A stretch of 47,333 nucleotides of DNA from JBEIHX01 sp040381075 (GCA_040381075.1 JBEIHX010000029.1:1-47333); one strand, 5' to 3'. Shown: positions 24,030-35,237, counted from the stretch's first letter. Numbers and translations are program-made. Notes: generated from the letters alone by a model not told the origin.

Positions 24030-24409
24030 GCTGCATCTCCCGTTGGCGGCCGCGCTGCGCCGCGTCATGGCGAGGCTGCCGCACCAGGCAGGCGGCTGTC
24101 CACCGCAGGCCGCGGAATTGGGCGCTGATCCGCCCGGATCGCCCCGGTCCCCCGGCGTCGGGCGCCCGGCATTGGGCGCCTGGCGCTGGGACCCTGGCGC
24201 TGGGACCCTGGCGCTGGGACCCTGGCGCTGGGACCCTGGCGCTGGGACCCTGGCGCTGGGACCCTGGCGCTGGGATCCTGGTGTTGGGATCCTGGTGTTG
24301 GGATCCTGGTGTTGGGCGCCCCTGCTTCAGGGCGGCGCGCCAGGGGATCGCCCCACGGCGTTGGCCCCCGCCGCAAGGGGGCAATAAGCGGCCGTCGCCG
24401 GCCTAGCGG
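24030..24409. other. Spacer between aguB and the S9 peptidase gene
   Basis: 380 bp on the minus-strand path from aguB to the peptidase. Its centre is the ten-unit 14-bp array (24181-24320). No convincing gene; the frames open here result from the repeat. A promoter for the peptidase presumably lies between the array and 24040, but I could not pick one out. Confidence 0.6.
24181..24320. repeat. 14-bp tandem array, 10 units in two blocks
   Basis: Six units tggcgctgggaccc, one intermediate tggcgctgggatcc, two units tggtgttgggatcc and a last tggtgttgggcgcc, all without a break in period. The sequence ttgggcgcc occurs immediately before the array and again at its end. Variants are sorted along the array (GC type left, T type right), which suggests successive local amplification. 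It is intergenic. Confidence 0.97.
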
Positions 24410-25251
24410 CTAGCGGTAGAACTCGGTCCGCCGGTCGCGGAAGAAACCCCAGGCGGCGCGGTGGCGCGTGAGGAACTCCAGATCGACGCTCGCCGTCAGA
24501 ACGCCCTCTTCGCTGCGATCGAACGCGGCGAGCAGGTCGCCGCGATGGTTGGCGATGAAGGACGATCCGTAGAACGTCTGCGGCGCGCCGAGCCCGGTTT
24601 CAACGCCGACGCGATTGGCCGCCACCACGGGAATGACGTTGCACACGGCATGACCGATCATCGCGCGGCGCCATGGATCCCGGGTGTCGAGCGCCCCGTC
24701 ATGGGGCTCCGAGCCGATCGCAGTGGGATAGAACAGGCAGTCCGCGCCCATCAGAGCCATCGCACGGGCGCACTCGGGGAACCATTGGTCCCAGCAGATA
24801 CCGACACCGATCCGTCCGTGGCGCGTTGTCCAGACCCGGAAGCCGGTATCGCCAGGACGGAAGTAATACTTCTCCTGATAGCCCGGACCGTCAGGGATGT
24901 GGCTCTTGCGGTACACCCCGGCAAGCGAACCGTCAGCATCAGCGATCACGACCGAGTTGTAATAACATGGACCGTCGCGTTCGAAGATCGAGATCGGGAT
25001 GACGACGCCGAGGTCCTGGGCGAGAGGCGCCAGGGACATGACGCAGGGGTGCTCCCGCCACGGATAGGCAGAGGCAAACCAGCGCTCGTCCTGGGTCGTG
25101 CAGAAATACGGGCCCTGCAGCAATTCTGGCGGCAGAATGACCTGTGCCCCCTCGGCGGCGGCGGCGCGGATGAAATCGGCCGTCCTGGCGATGTTGTGCG
25201 CCATGTCCGATCCATAGGAGGTCTGGATCGCGGCGACGGTGAGCGTGGACA

Positions 25252-25252
<1 letters not shown>
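24410..25252 (-). CDS. aguB: N-carbamoylputrescine amidase
   Basis: 280-residue nitrilase-superfamily enzyme that hydrolyses N-carbamoylputrescine to putrescine, CO2 and ammonia. The Glu-Lys-Cys triad is E43 (LPPELLQGPYF), K116 (YRKSHIPDGPGYQEK) and C153 (GICWDQWFPE). The sequence is very close to the plant/Pseudomonas AguB type. The start was set at the ATG 25252, which overlaps the aguA stop by one base (TGATG), rather than the earlier in-frame ATG. Together with aguA it forms the agmatine route to putrescine. No arginine decarboxylase is nearby. Confidence 0.96.
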
Positions 25253-26286
<1,034 letters not shown>

Positions 26287-26410
26287 GGCGGATCTCCGGA
26301 AGCGACGCGGCGGTGCGGGGCGCGTAAGTAGGAGCCTTCCGCGGGCTTGAAAAGAGGCGACGCGGGGCCCCGGCTACCCTGCCGCGCCGGTCAGGGATAA
26401 ACTTGGCCCT

Positions 26411-26881
26411 GTGACCGACCCTGATTCGCTCCTTGCGCCCGACAGCATCGACCTGCCCGACGAAGCCGCCACCGAGGCGCTCGGCCGGCGGATCGCGGCC
26501 CTGCTGCGCATCGGCGATGTGGTGTGCCTGTCGGGCGGGCTTGGAGCGGGAAAGACGACGCTGGCGCGCGCGGTCATCGCGGCCCTGGCCGGCGAACAGG
26601 AAGCGCCGAGCCCGACCTATACGCTGGTGCAGACCTATGCTGCGCCCGATTTCGATCTCTGGCACTTTGATCTGTACCGGCTCGCCGATCCTGATCAGGT
26701 GTTCGAACTCGGCTATGAGGACGCTCTGGAGACAGGCGTCAGCCTCATCGAATGGCCGGAACGGCTGGGCGGGGCTGCGCCGCCTGATCGCCTGGACGTC
26801 GCGCTCAGTGTCGCCGGCGCCGGGCGGCGTGCGCGGCTGACCCCCCGCGGCGCATGGAGGCTGCGCCGTGCTGACGCCTGA
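26411..26881 (+). CDS. tsaE: tRNA threonylcarbamoyladenosine biosynthesis ATPase TsaE
   Basis: 156-residue P-loop ATPase that, with TsaB and TsaD, makes the t6A modification at position 37 of ANN-decoding tRNAs. Walker A is SGGLGAGKTT (residues 41-50). The family's SPTYTLVQTY, HFDLYRLADPDQVFELG and LIEWPERL motifs follow. The GTG start has no strong Shine-Dalgarno. It overlaps the next gene by 14 bp, so translation is coupled to amgK. Confidence 0.95.
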   Translation: MTDPDSLLAPDSIDLPDEAATEALGRRIAALLRIGDVVCLSGGLGAGKTTLARAVIAALAGEQEAPSPTYTLVQTYAAPDFDLWHFDLYRLADPDQVFELGYEDALETGVSLIEWPERLGGAAPPDRLDVALSVAGAGRRARLTPRGAWRLRRADA

Positions 26882-27959
26882 ACGCGACGCGGAGATCCGC
26901 GACTTTCTGGGCCGGCACGGCTGGTCGGGCGCCGCGCGCATCGCCTTTCCAGGCGACGCCTCAACGCGCCGCTATGAGCGTCTGATCCACAATGGGCGCA
27001 GCGCCATTCTGATGGATGCGCCGCGCGCCAATGAGACCGGTCCCTGTCCGCCGCAGGCGACGCCCGCGGAGCGGGCGGAACTGGGCTGGAGCGCGGTGTC
27101 GCGGCTCGCCGCATCGCGGGTGGAGGCGTTCGCGGCAGTCGCCGGTCATCTGCGCGGGCTTGGCCTGTCGGCGCCGGAGATCCTGGCCGTCGACACGCCC
27201 GCCGGTCTTGCCGTCGTTGAGGATCTGGGCGACGACCTGTTCGCGCGGGTCATTCCGGAGCGTGCCTCGGAGGACGAGCTTTACGCAGAGGCGGCGCGTT
27301 TGCTCGTCGCGGTCCATGACGCGCCGGTGCCGGAGGTCCTGCGGGCCCCGGATGGCGGGACGTGGCCGATTCTGGATTTCGACGCGGTGGCGCTGCGGGC
27401 CAATATCGATCTCTATGTCGATTGGGCGCCGCGCCTGTCGCCGGCGATGGTCCTCAGCGAGGCTGCCCGCACGCAGTGGACGGTGCTGACTGATGCGCTG
27501 ATTGCGCGCGCGCGGGCGACCCCGGCCGCGTTCACGATCCGCGATTACCATGCCGAGAACCTGCTGTGGCTGCCCCTGCGCGGCGGACTGCGTCGGATTG
27601 GACTGCTGGATTTCCAGGACGCGGTGCGTGGGTTCCGCATGTGGGACTTCAGCATGCTGCTTGATGATGCGCGCCGCGACGTCTCCCCCGCAGCGCGTGA
27701 GGCCGCGCTCAACACCTATGCGGCCGAGGTGGGAGCGCAGGTGCGCGGGCTCCATGAAGAGCTCAGCGTTCTCAGTGTCTTGAATGTCGTGCGCATCCTC
27801 GGGATCTTCGCGCGGCTGGTCACCCGCGACGCCAAGCCCCGCTATGCCGCCTTCATGCCGCGCATGCGCGCGCATCTGGCCCGCGCGCTTGGCGATCCTG
27901 AACTCGCCGACCTCAGGCGCTGGTTCGCGGCCCATGCGCCGCAGGAGCTCGTCGAATGA
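26868..27959 (+). CDS. amgK: Anomeric MurNAc/GlcNAc kinase AmgK (aminoglycoside phosphotransferase fold)
   Basis: 363-residue kinase with the APH fold: GDASTRRYERL nucleotide loop, the catalytic IRDYHAENLLWL (Brenner-type HxDxxxxN variant) and metal-binding LLDFQDAVRG. Pairing with an adjacent MurU-type nucleotidyltransferase identifies it as AmgK, which phosphorylates the anomeric carbon of N-acetylmuramic acid in cell-wall recycling. The pathway bypasses de novo UDP-MurNAc synthesis and can confer fosfomycin tolerance, as established in Pseudomonas putida and Caulobacter. The GTG start lies inside tsaE; the 3' end overlaps murU (ATGA). Confidence 0.88.
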   Translation: MLTPERDAEIRDFLGRHGWSGAARIAFPGDASTRRYERLIHNGRSAILMDAPRANETGPCPPQATPAERAELGWSAVSRLAASRVEAFAAVAGHLRGLGLSAPEILAVDTPAGLAVVEDLGDDLFARVIPERASEDELYAEAARLLVAVHDAPVPEVLRAPDGGTWPILDFDAVALRANIDLYVDWAPRLSPAMVLSEAARTQWTVLTDALIARARATPAAFTIRDYHAENLLWLPLRGGLRRIGLLDFQDAVRGFRMWDFSMLLDDARRDVSPAAREAALNTYAAEVGAQVRGLHEELSVLSVLNVVRILGIFARLVTRDAKPRYAAFMPRMRAHLARALGDPELADLRRWFAAHAPQELVE

Positions 27960-28666
27960 CCAGGATCAGCACAGCGATGGTGATGGCGGCCGGTCTGGGA
28001 TCACGCATGCGTCCGCTGACCAACGATCGGCCAAAGCCGCTTGTGCCGGTGGCCGGGAGGCCGCTGATTGATCACATGCTGGATCGGCTGGCCGATGCCG
28101 GGGTCGAACGGGCGGTCGTCAATGTTCACTACCTCGCCGACCGGCTGCAGGCGCATCTGGCTGACCGTCGCCGGCCTCAGATCGTCATTTCTGACGAGCG
28201 CGCGCTGCTTCTGGAGACCGGTGGCGGGCTCGCCAAGGCGCGTCCATTGCTCGGCGATGATCCGATCTTCGTCGCAAATACCGATTCGCTGTGGGTCGAG
28301 CGCGCGCCGGCGCTTGGCGGGCTGGCGGCAGCCTGGGATGGCGATCGTATGGACGTGCTGGTGATGCTGGCGCCGCTGGCTCACGCGACCGGCTTCGACG
28401 GACCCGGCGATTTCGGGTTGGACGCAGAAGGACGCATTGTTGCGCCTGAGAAAGGCGCTGGCGCGCCCTATGCCTATACCGGCGTGCAGATCCTGCGTCC
28501 CGGTCTGTTCGATGGGCGGCCTGCGGCGCCGTTTTCCACCTGGGTGGTGTGGCGTGAGGTGCTCAGTCGCGGGCGGATGTTCGGCCTGGTTATGGACGGC
28601 GATTGGCTGCACGTCGGCGATCCTGCTGCGCGTGAGGCGGCGGAGCTCCGGCTGGCGCAGGCATGA
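27956..28666 (+). CDS. murU: N-acetylmuramate-1-phosphate uridylyltransferase MurU
   Basis: 236-residue nucleotidyltransferase. The N-terminal signature is AMVMAAGLGSRMRPLTNDRPKPLVPV, here beginning at residue 7, with the sugar-1-phosphate and metal site in FVANTDSLW. It converts MurNAc-1-phosphate and UTP to UDP-MurNAc, the step after AmgK. The length is close to known MurU (about 220-240 residues) and shorter than glucose-1-phosphate thymidylyltransferases. It overlaps amgK and addB by 4 bp at each end. Confidence 0.88.
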   Translation: MTRISTAMVMAAGLGSRMRPLTNDRPKPLVPVAGRPLIDHMLDRLADAGVERAVVNVHYLADRLQAHLADRRRPQIVISDERALLLETGGGLAKARPLLGDDPIFVANTDSLWVERAPALGGLAAAWDGDRMDVLVMLAPLAHATGFDGPGDFGLDAEGRIVAPEKGAGAPYAYTGVQILRPGLFDGRPAAPFSTWVVWREVLSRGRMFGLVMDGDWLHVGDPAAREAAELRLAQA

Positions 28667-31600
28667 GCGGGGCCGATCCCTTCGCCCGCCCGGGGCCGCG
28701 GGTTTTCACCGTGCCGGCGGGGGCCGCGTTTCTCGACTGCGTGGCGCGCACGCTGATCGCAACGCTGGCTGATCCATCTGACCCCTTTGCGCTCGCCGAC
28801 GCTTTGATCCTCGCGCCCAACAACCGGTCGAAGCAGGCCCTGGCTGAGGCGTTTCGCGTGGCCTGCGGCGGGGCGGCGATCATTCCGCGTCTGCTGGCGC
28901 TCGGCGACCTCGACGAGGACGGCGACATTCTATCAGACGGCGGACTGGCGCTCGACGCGCCGCCCGCCATCGATCAGACGCGGCGATGCTTTGAACTTGC
29001 CCGGCTTGTCATGCATCGGTCGCGCCAGGAGGGCGAGCCGCTGGAATTCGCTGCAGCGCTCGCCGCTGCGGAAGAACTCGCGCGGCTGCTTGACCAGGCG
29101 GCGATCGCTGACGACGTGCAGTGGGGCAGGCTCGAGACTCTTGTGGATGAGCCGGGCCTTGCTGAACACTGGCGCCGATCGGCGCGGTTTCTGTCCATTG
29201 TGGCGGAGGCCTGGCCGAAGCGACTGGCCGAAGACGGGTTGTTGGATCCCTGGGCCCGTCGAACCCGGCTTCAGGCGGGTCTTGCACAGCGCTGGCGCAG
29301 CGCCCCGCCGCGCCATCCCGTCGCAATCATCGGCTCCACCGGATCCATTCCTGCGACGCGCGCGTTGATGGACGTCGTGGCGCGCCTGCCGCGCGGCTGC
29401 GTCGTGCTTCCGGGCCTTGATCTCGATCTTGACGAGGCCGCCTGGCTGGAGCTGGACGAACAGCATCCCCAGCGCGCCATGCGCCATGTGCTCCAGCACA
29501 TCGGTCTGGAGCGCGCCCAGGTTCAGATCTGGCCCGGCGCGCCGTTGGGCGGCGCGCTCTCCATGCGCCGACGGCTGATCAACGAGGCGCTGCGGCCCGC
29601 TGACAAGACGTCGGACTGGATCTCCCGCCTGGACCGCCTGGCGGCGGCGTCCGGGCTGTCGCCAGCCGGATTTGTCGAGGCCGGTCTGGAAGGCCTGTCA
29701 TTGATCGAGGCGCGCACTGAGGACGCCGAAGCGATGGCGATCGCGCTGATCATGCGCGAAGTGCTGGAAACGCCCGGACGCACGGCGGCTCTGGTCACTC
29801 CCGACCCGGGTCTCGCCATGCGCGTCCAGACGAAGCTGGCGCGCTGGGGGGTCAAGGCGGACATGTCCAGCGGCGAACCGCTGGAGGAGACGGCGCCGGG
29901 AGCCTTCCTGAGGCTGCTCGGCGAACTCGCCCTCGACGCGGCTGATCCGGCCAGGATGGCCGCGCTGTTCAAGCATCCGCTGTGCGCGCTCGGGCGCTCG
30001 CGCCAGGAGATCCGCAGGCTTGGCGCCGCTCTGGAGATCGCTGTGCTGCGCGGCGTGCGTCGCGCCGAGGATCTCAAGGGCCTCGCCAGCCTTCTTGAGC
30101 CCGGCGGCCGCCTGGCCACGGAAGTGGGCGAGGCCCGGGCCCGCGAGCTCGGCGCACTCGTGCATGCGTTTGCGGACGCCATTCGCCATATAGAGCGCGC
30201 CCTCAGGGGTCAGAGCGTGTCCCTGGATGACGTGGCGACTGCACTGGCGCGCTCGGCGGAAGCCTTCGCGCGCACGGACGTGCAATCCGGCGATCAGCAC
30301 ATGTGGGCAGGCCCTGCGGGAGAGGCGGCGGGCGACTTCATCCGTGCTCTTATGAGTCATGGCGCGGCGGCGCCGGAGATCGCACCGCGCGACCTGCCGC
30401 GGGTGCTTGGCGCGCTCATGCGGGGCCGGGTGGTGCGAAAGCCCTCGGAAGGTCACCCGCGGCTGCGCATCCTGGGGCCGCTTGAGGCCCGGCTTCAAAG
30501 CGCCGATCTCATGATTTTGGGTGGGCTCAACGAGGGCGCCTGGCCGCAGCCTGCTGCGGTCGATCCGTTTCTGTCCCGCGCCATGCGCGCCAGACTCGGT
30601 CTTGCGCCCCTGGAGGCGCGCATCGCCCTCTCGGCGCATGATTTCGCCGCCCTGGCGTGTGAGCCGCAGGTGGTGCTGACGCGCTCGCAGCGTGCCTCCG
30701 GCGCACCGGCGGTCGCCTCGCGGTGGGTGTGGCGGATCAAGGCGCTGGTCAAGGGCGCGCTGGGCGAGGCGGGGGCGGCGCAGGCCCTCACCGCGCCGTT
30801 CGCTGCGACAGCCATCGCCGATCAGCTGGATGAGCCGGCGAGCTACGCGGTTGTCCCTCCGCCGCAGCCGCGCCCGCCGGCGGCGGCGCGCCCGCGCGTT
30901 CTGTCGGTGACCGATGTCGACGCCCTGATCCGGGACCCCTACGCGATCTACGCGCGCCGCGTCCTTCGGCTTCGCAGGCTGGACGACCTCGCCAAGCCTG
31001 TCGGTCCCGCCGAGCGCGGCACGGCGATCCATGCCGCCCTTCAGGAATTCGCCAGGGCTGTCAGCGATGGGGCCGCCCCGGAAGCTGAACTGGCCTGCAG
31101 GCACGTCGAAGCGCAGCTGCGGTCTGCCGGATTTCCGCCGGAACGGCTGAAGGCGGAGGTTGCGCGGCTGGAGGGGGCGGCGCGGGCGTTCGCGCGCTGG
31201 GAGCGCGCACGCCGCGAGCAGGGCGCGCATGTGGCCGTCGAGGTGACTGGCAATTGGTCCTTTGACCTTGCCGGCGCGCCGGCGGGCGAGCGGGTGCGCC
31301 TGACTGGTCGCGCCGACCGCATTGAGTGGGGCCCGGGAGGCGGCGCCCTCATCGACATCAAGACGGGCGAGGTGATGACAGCCGAACCGGGGCGCAGATA
31401 TTCGCCCCAACTGCCGCTCGAGGCGGCCATGCTTGACGCAGGGGCGTTTGAGGGCCTGGCTGCAATGAAGCCCCGCGAGCTCCTGTATTGGGCGTTTCGG
31501 CGCGGCGATCCTGGCGAAAGACCTGCATTTTCGAAGGGAGATCTTGACACCTACGTTCAGGTCGCGGTCGACGGACTGACCCGTCTGTGGACGCATTATC

Positions 31601-31716
31601 TGTGTGAGAGCTCGACATTTCTGTCCAAGCCGAACCCCCAGCTTGAGCGGCGTGTGGATGATTTTGATCATCTCGCGCGCCGCGCGGAGTGGGCCAATGC
31701 GGAGGGCGAGGAATGA
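28663..31716 (+). CDS. addB: Double-strand break repair protein AddB
   Basis: 1017-residue subunit of the AddAB helicase-nuclease, which resects DNA ends for RecA-dependent repair, here of the alphaproteobacterial type. The N-terminal region lacks an intact Walker A (LILAPNNRSKQALAEAF). The C-terminal PD-(D/E)XK nuclease has the metal and lysine residues in GRADRIEWGPGG and ALIDIKTGEV. It starts in the murU stop (ATGA) and its own stop overlaps addA, guaranteeing 1:1 coupling. The iron-sulphur cysteines found in Gram-positive AddB are not evident. Confidence 0.94.
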   Translation: MSGADPFARPGPRVFTVPAGAAFLDCVARTLIATLADPSDPFALADALILAPNNRSKQALAEAFRVACGGAAIIPRLLALGDLDEDGDILSDGGLALDAPPAIDQTRRCFELARLVMHRSRQEGEPLEFAAALAAAEELARLLDQAAIADDVQWGRLETLVDEPGLAEHWRRSARFLSIVAEAWPKRLAEDGLLDPWARRTRLQAGLAQRWRSAPPRHPVAIIGSTGSIPATRALMDVVARLPRGCVVLPGLDLDLDEAAWLELDEQHPQRAMRHVLQHIGLERAQVQIWPGAPLGGALSMRRRLINEALRPADKTSDWISRLDRLAAASGLSPAGFVEAGLEGLSLIEARTEDAEAMAIALIMREVLETPGRTAALVTPDPGLAMRVQTKLARWGVKADMSSGEPLEETAPGAFLRLLGELALDAADPARMAALFKHPLCALGRSRQEIRRLGAALEIAVLRGVRRAEDLKGLASLLEPGGRLATEVGEARARELGALVHAFADAIRHIERALRGQSVSLDDVATALARSAEAFARTDVQSGDQHMWAGPAGEAAGDFIRALMSHGAAAPEIAPRDLPRVLGALMRGRVVRKPSEGHPRLRILGPLEARLQSADLMILGGLNEGAWPQPAAVDPFLSRAMRARLGLAPLEARIALSAHDFAALACEPQVVLTRSQRASGAPAVASRWVWRIKALVKGALGEAGAAQALTAPFAATAIADQLDEPASYAVVPPPQPRPPAAARPRVLSVTDVDALIRDPYAIYARRVLRLRRLDDLAKPVGPAERGTAIHAALQEFARAVSDGAAPEAELACRHVEAQLRSAGFPPERLKAEVARLEGAARAFARWERARREQGAHVAVEVTGNWSFDLAGAPAGERVRLTGRADRIEWGPGGGALIDIKTGEVMTAEPGRRYSPQLPLEAAMLDAGAFEGLAAMKPRELLYWAFRRGDPGERPAFSKGDLDTYVQVAVDGLTRLWTHYLCESSTFLSKPNPQLERRVDDFDHLARRAEWANAEGEE

Positions 31717-34700
31717 CCGCGACCACCCTGGCGCCTGGCGACGACGCGTTTGACCGCACGATCCGCAATCAGCGTCTGGCCGCAGATCCCGCCCTGTCGG
31801 CCTGGGTCACCGCCAACGCCGGTGCGGGCAAGACGCGCGTTCTGATAGACCGCGTGACGCGTCTGCTTCTGGAGGGCGCGCCGCCCAGCGCTGTTTTATG
31901 CATAACATACACCAAGGCGGCTGCAGCCGAGATGAAGACCCGACTGTTCGCCCGGCTTGGTCAGTGGTCGGTCCTTGGCGACGAGGCGTTGACGCGCGAG
32001 CTGCTTGAGCTGGAGGGCCCGCAGGCGAGACCGGCCGACGGGGCGCGTCTGGCGCGCGCGCGCCGTCTGTTCGCCCAGGCTCTCGAGACCCCAGGCGGGC
32101 TCAGGATCCAGACGATTCACGCATTCTGCGAACGTCTGCTGCGGCAGTTTCCCCTGGAGGCCGGCGCGCCGCCCGGCTTCGAGGTGCTGGAGGAGGCGGA
32201 GGCGCAGCGCCTGCTCGCCGCCGCCCGCGCAGCGGCGATCCTCGACCCCGCGCTCGGCGACGCCGTATCCATGGTGGCGGCCGCGACGCACGATGAGCGG
32301 TTCGACCGCTTGCTGGCGGAGGCCGTGGCTGAGCGGGCTGCCCTGGCGGCCTATCTGCACAGGGTCGGCGGGCTCGAACCGGCGATCGATCAGCTTTACG
32401 CCAACCTCAAACTGGCGCGCGACGCAACCGCGGCGGGGCTTCGGCAGGGCGTGCTGGATGGGGCGCCGCGCAGCGGCCTGGAATGGGCGCGCAGCGTCCT
32501 CGTGCGCTATGGCCCTCAGGATGAGGCTCTGGCGTCGCGGATTTCATCGTTTCTGGCCGCGCCGGACCTGGAGAGCGCATTTTCGGCCTACATGGACATA
32601 TTCTTCACCGCGACGGGTCCGCGGGCGCGCTTCGCGACGCGCAAGGCGCTTGAGGATAACCCCCGGCTTCAGGATCTGTTCGGTGCAAAGGACGGACCGC
32701 CGGGTACGTTTGTGACGGCGCTCCAGGCTGCGGCGGAGGCGGTGAAGGCGGCCGACGCGGCGGAGCGCTCGGCGGCGCTGCTGCGCCTGTCCGGGCGCGT
32801 TCTCGCCGATTATGAGCGCGCCAAGGCTGCACGAGGCGCGTTCGACTTTGACGATCTCGTCGCGCGCGCCCGCGACCTTCTCGCTGATCGTCCGTCAGCG
32901 GCGTGGGTGCTCTACAAGCTCGATCAGGGCATTGACCATGTGCTGCTGGATGAGGCGCAGGATACGGCGCCCGAGCAATGGGACCTGCTCAACGCGCTGA
33001 CCCAGGAGATCCTTGCCGGCTTCGGTGCGCGTGACGCCACGCGTACGGTGTTTGTGGTCGGTGATGACAAGCAGTCAATCTATTCATTTCAGGGGGCCGA
33101 TCCGGCGCGGTTCAATGAGGAGGGCCGCGCCTTCGCCGCGCGGCTCGGCGAGCGGGCGCGCACGCCCAGGCTCAATTTGTCGTTTCGCTCAGCGCCAGAG
33201 GTGTTGGCTGCGGTCGATGCTGCGCTTGCCGGCGCCGCCATGATTGGAGCACCGGCGGCGGCGGACAGGGAGACGGGCGGGGACGGGGGAACGGACGCGG
33301 GGCAGGGCGAAGACGGGCTGCGGCACGTCGCCTTCCGGGCGGGCCAGCCCGGCTGCGTGGAGTGGTGGCCGGCGACGGCGCGGGAGGGCTCCGACACGCC
33401 GGACCCCTGGGCGCCGCCGGGAGGCCAGGGCCAGGACTCTAACGCCCGCAACCGCCTGGCGGGCGCGGTGGCGCAATTCGTGGCCGACGCAATCAGCGAC
33501 GGGCGCGAGGTCTGGGACGAGGACAGGAGCAGCGGCTGGCGCAGGCGCCCGATGACCGCCGGCGATGTCATGATCCTGGTGCGTAAGCGCGGACCCTTCT
33601 TTACCCAGATCATCAAGGAACTGAAGCGGCGCAATGTCCCTGTTGCGGGCGCCGACCGGTTGCGATTGGCGGAGGAGCTGGCGGTCCAGGATCTGCTCGC
33701 GCTGGCGCAGTTTGCACTGCTGCCGGAGGATGACCTGACGCTGGCCACGGTGCTGAAGGGGCCGTTGGTCGGATTGACCGATGACGACCGCCACATCTTT
33801 CCGCTTGCCCATGACCGGGGTCGGCGCTCCCTGTGGGAGCGCCTGCAAACGGCCGACCCGGCGGTGTACGGCTCGGCGAAGGAATTTCTCCACCGGGTGC
33901 TTGAGCGCGTATCGGTGGCGCCGCCGTTTCAGTTTTTTGCAGCCGCCCTTGAGGAGCTCGACGGTGAGGCGCGCTCCGGACTTGAGCGCATGCTGGCCCG
34001 GCTCGGCGCCGAGGCGCGCGATCCGATTCAGGAGTTCATGGCCCGTGCCGGCGCGCATGCACGCCGGGGCGCGCCGTCGCTGCAGCGGTTCGTTCAGGAG
34101 ATCGCCGCGGACGGCGCCGACGTGAAGCGCGAGCTGGACGGGCGCGCGCAGGAGGCGCGGGTGATGACGGTCCATGGCGCGAAGGGGCTGGAAGCCCCGC
34201 TCGTCATCCTGCCCGACACGACACAGCGTCCCGAGGCCCGGTCGCCAGGTTTGTTCATTTCGTCGGACAGAGGGCTTGTGTGGTCGCGCTCGAGGGCCGA
34301 GGACCCGCCGCTGGCCGCCGAGCTGCGGAACGCCGAGGACGAGGCGCAACGCCTTGAGCATCTGCGACTGTTCTACGTGGCGCTGACGCGTGCGCGAGAT
34401 CAGCTCGTGATTTGCGGGTTCCGGGTCGGGCAAGGCGACGGTCAGGTCCACCCGGGCAGCTGGCACGACCTGGCGCGGCAGGCCCTGGAGGGCGTGGGCG
34501 CGCGGTGCAGGACGCCCATGGGAGAGGGGCTCAGTTTGGGTGGGCCGCCTGGCGCACTGGCCGGGACCCCTGACGGGCCCGTGCGCATGGCGCCGCCCGC
34601 CTGGGCGCGGGCGGCGGCTGCGAGCGAGGCGGCCGGCCCGCGCGTGCTTCGCCCCTATGATGCGCGCGACGGGGATGATGCGGAGCCTGCAATATCCCCG

Positions 34701-35237
34701 CTCGCCCGCGACATGCCGGCCCGCTACACCCGCGGAACGTTGATCCATACACTGCTGCAGCACCTGCCCGAGCTGCCCGATGAGGCGCGCGCGCCGGCGG
34801 CGGACCGCTACCTTGCCCTGCAGTCCGACCTGACGCAGCGCCAGCGCCAGGAGATTGCGGCGGAGGCCCTGGCGATTATTGAAGCGCCGAGGTTTGCCCC
34901 GCTCTTCGGGCCCGGCAGCCGCGCCGAGGCGGCGATCATCGCATCGGGAGAGGGGTTGCCGGGCGGTCGCCCGGTCAATGGACGGGTTGATCGTTTGGCG
35001 GTGACCGACAGCGAGGTCTTGATCGTCGACTACAAGACCAATCGTCCCCCGCCGGCGACCCCCGAGGCGGCCCCCGTGGCATACCTCGCTCAGCTCGCCA
35101 TCTATCGCGCGGTGCTGCGGCGTGTGTTTCCAGATCGGATGGTGCGCTGCGCCCTGGTATGGACAGACGGCGCACGGATCATGGAAGTCCCGGATTCACT
35201 GCTGGATGGGGCGCTCAAGGGGCTTGCGGCGGCTTGA
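31713..35237 (+). CDS. addA: Double-strand break repair helicase-nuclease AddA
   Basis: 1174-residue UvrD-type helicase with a C-terminal nuclease. Walker A is TANAGAGKTRVLIDRV near the N-terminus. The motif II region reads HVLLDEAQDTAPEQWDLL, motif III is GDDKQSIYSFQGADP and motif VI is LFYVALTRARDQL. The nuclease core is GRVDRLAVTDSEVLIVDYKTN. The ATG at 31713 overlapping addB is preferred over one 24 bp upstream. A Gly/Asp-rich insertion lies near residues 515-540. It works with AddB; trxA follows after 51 bp. Confidence 0.95.
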   Translation: MTATTLAPGDDAFDRTIRNQRLAADPALSAWVTANAGAGKTRVLIDRVTRLLLEGAPPSAVLCITYTKAAAAEMKTRLFARLGQWSVLGDEALTRELLELEGPQARPADGARLARARRLFAQALETPGGLRIQTIHAFCERLLRQFPLEAGAPPGFEVLEEAEAQRLLAAARAAAILDPALGDAVSMVAAATHDERFDRLLAEAVAERAALAAYLHRVGGLEPAIDQLYANLKLARDATAAGLRQGVLDGAPRSGLEWARSVLVRYGPQDEALASRISSFLAAPDLESAFSAYMDIFFTATGPRARFATRKALEDNPRLQDLFGAKDGPPGTFVTALQAAAEAVKAADAAERSAALLRLSGRVLADYERAKAARGAFDFDDLVARARDLLADRPSAAWVLYKLDQGIDHVLLDEAQDTAPEQWDLLNALTQEILAGFGARDATRTVFVVGDDKQSIYSFQGADPARFNEEGRAFAARLGERARTPRLNLSFRSAPEVLAAVDAALAGAAMIGAPAAADRETGGDGGTDAGQGEDGLRHVAFRAGQPGCVEWWPATAREGSDTPDPWAPPGGQGQDSNARNRLAGAVAQFVADAISDGREVWDEDRSSGWRRRPMTAGDVMILVRKRGPFFTQIIKELKRRNVPVAGADRLRLAEELAVQDLLALAQFALLPEDDLTLATVLKGPLVGLTDDDRHIFPLAHDRGRRSLWERLQTADPAVYGSAKEFLHRVLERVSVAPPFQFFAAALEELDGEARSGLERMLARLGAEARDPIQEFMARAGAHARRGAPSLQRFVQEIAADGADVKRELDGRAQEARVMTVHGAKGLEAPLVILPDTTQRPEARSPGLFISSDRGLVWSRSRAEDPPLAAELRNAEDEAQRLEHLRLFYVALTRARDQLVICGFRVGQGDGQVHPGSWHDLARQALEGVGARCRTPMGEGLSLGGPPGALAGTPDGPVRMAPPAWARAAAASEAAGPRVLRPYDARDGDDAEPAISPLARDMPARYTRGTLIHTLLQHLPELPDEARAPAADRYLALQSDLTQRQRQEIAAEALAIIEAPRFAPLFGPGSRAEAAIIASGEGLPGGRPVNGRVDRLAVTDSEVLIVDYKTNRPPPATPEAAPVAYLAQLAIYRAVLRRVFPDRMVRCALVWTDGARIMEVPDSLLDGALKGLAAA

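Noticed and set aside
21693..24320. 14-bp arrays as plasmid-type iterons or an origin
   Set aside because: No rep gene, DnaA boxes or AT-rich unwinding region is near; the units are GC-rich and shorter than usual iterons.
29698..31671. 657-codon minus-strand ORF within addB
   Set aside because: Antisense to addB, which has the nuclease motifs and coupled boundaries.
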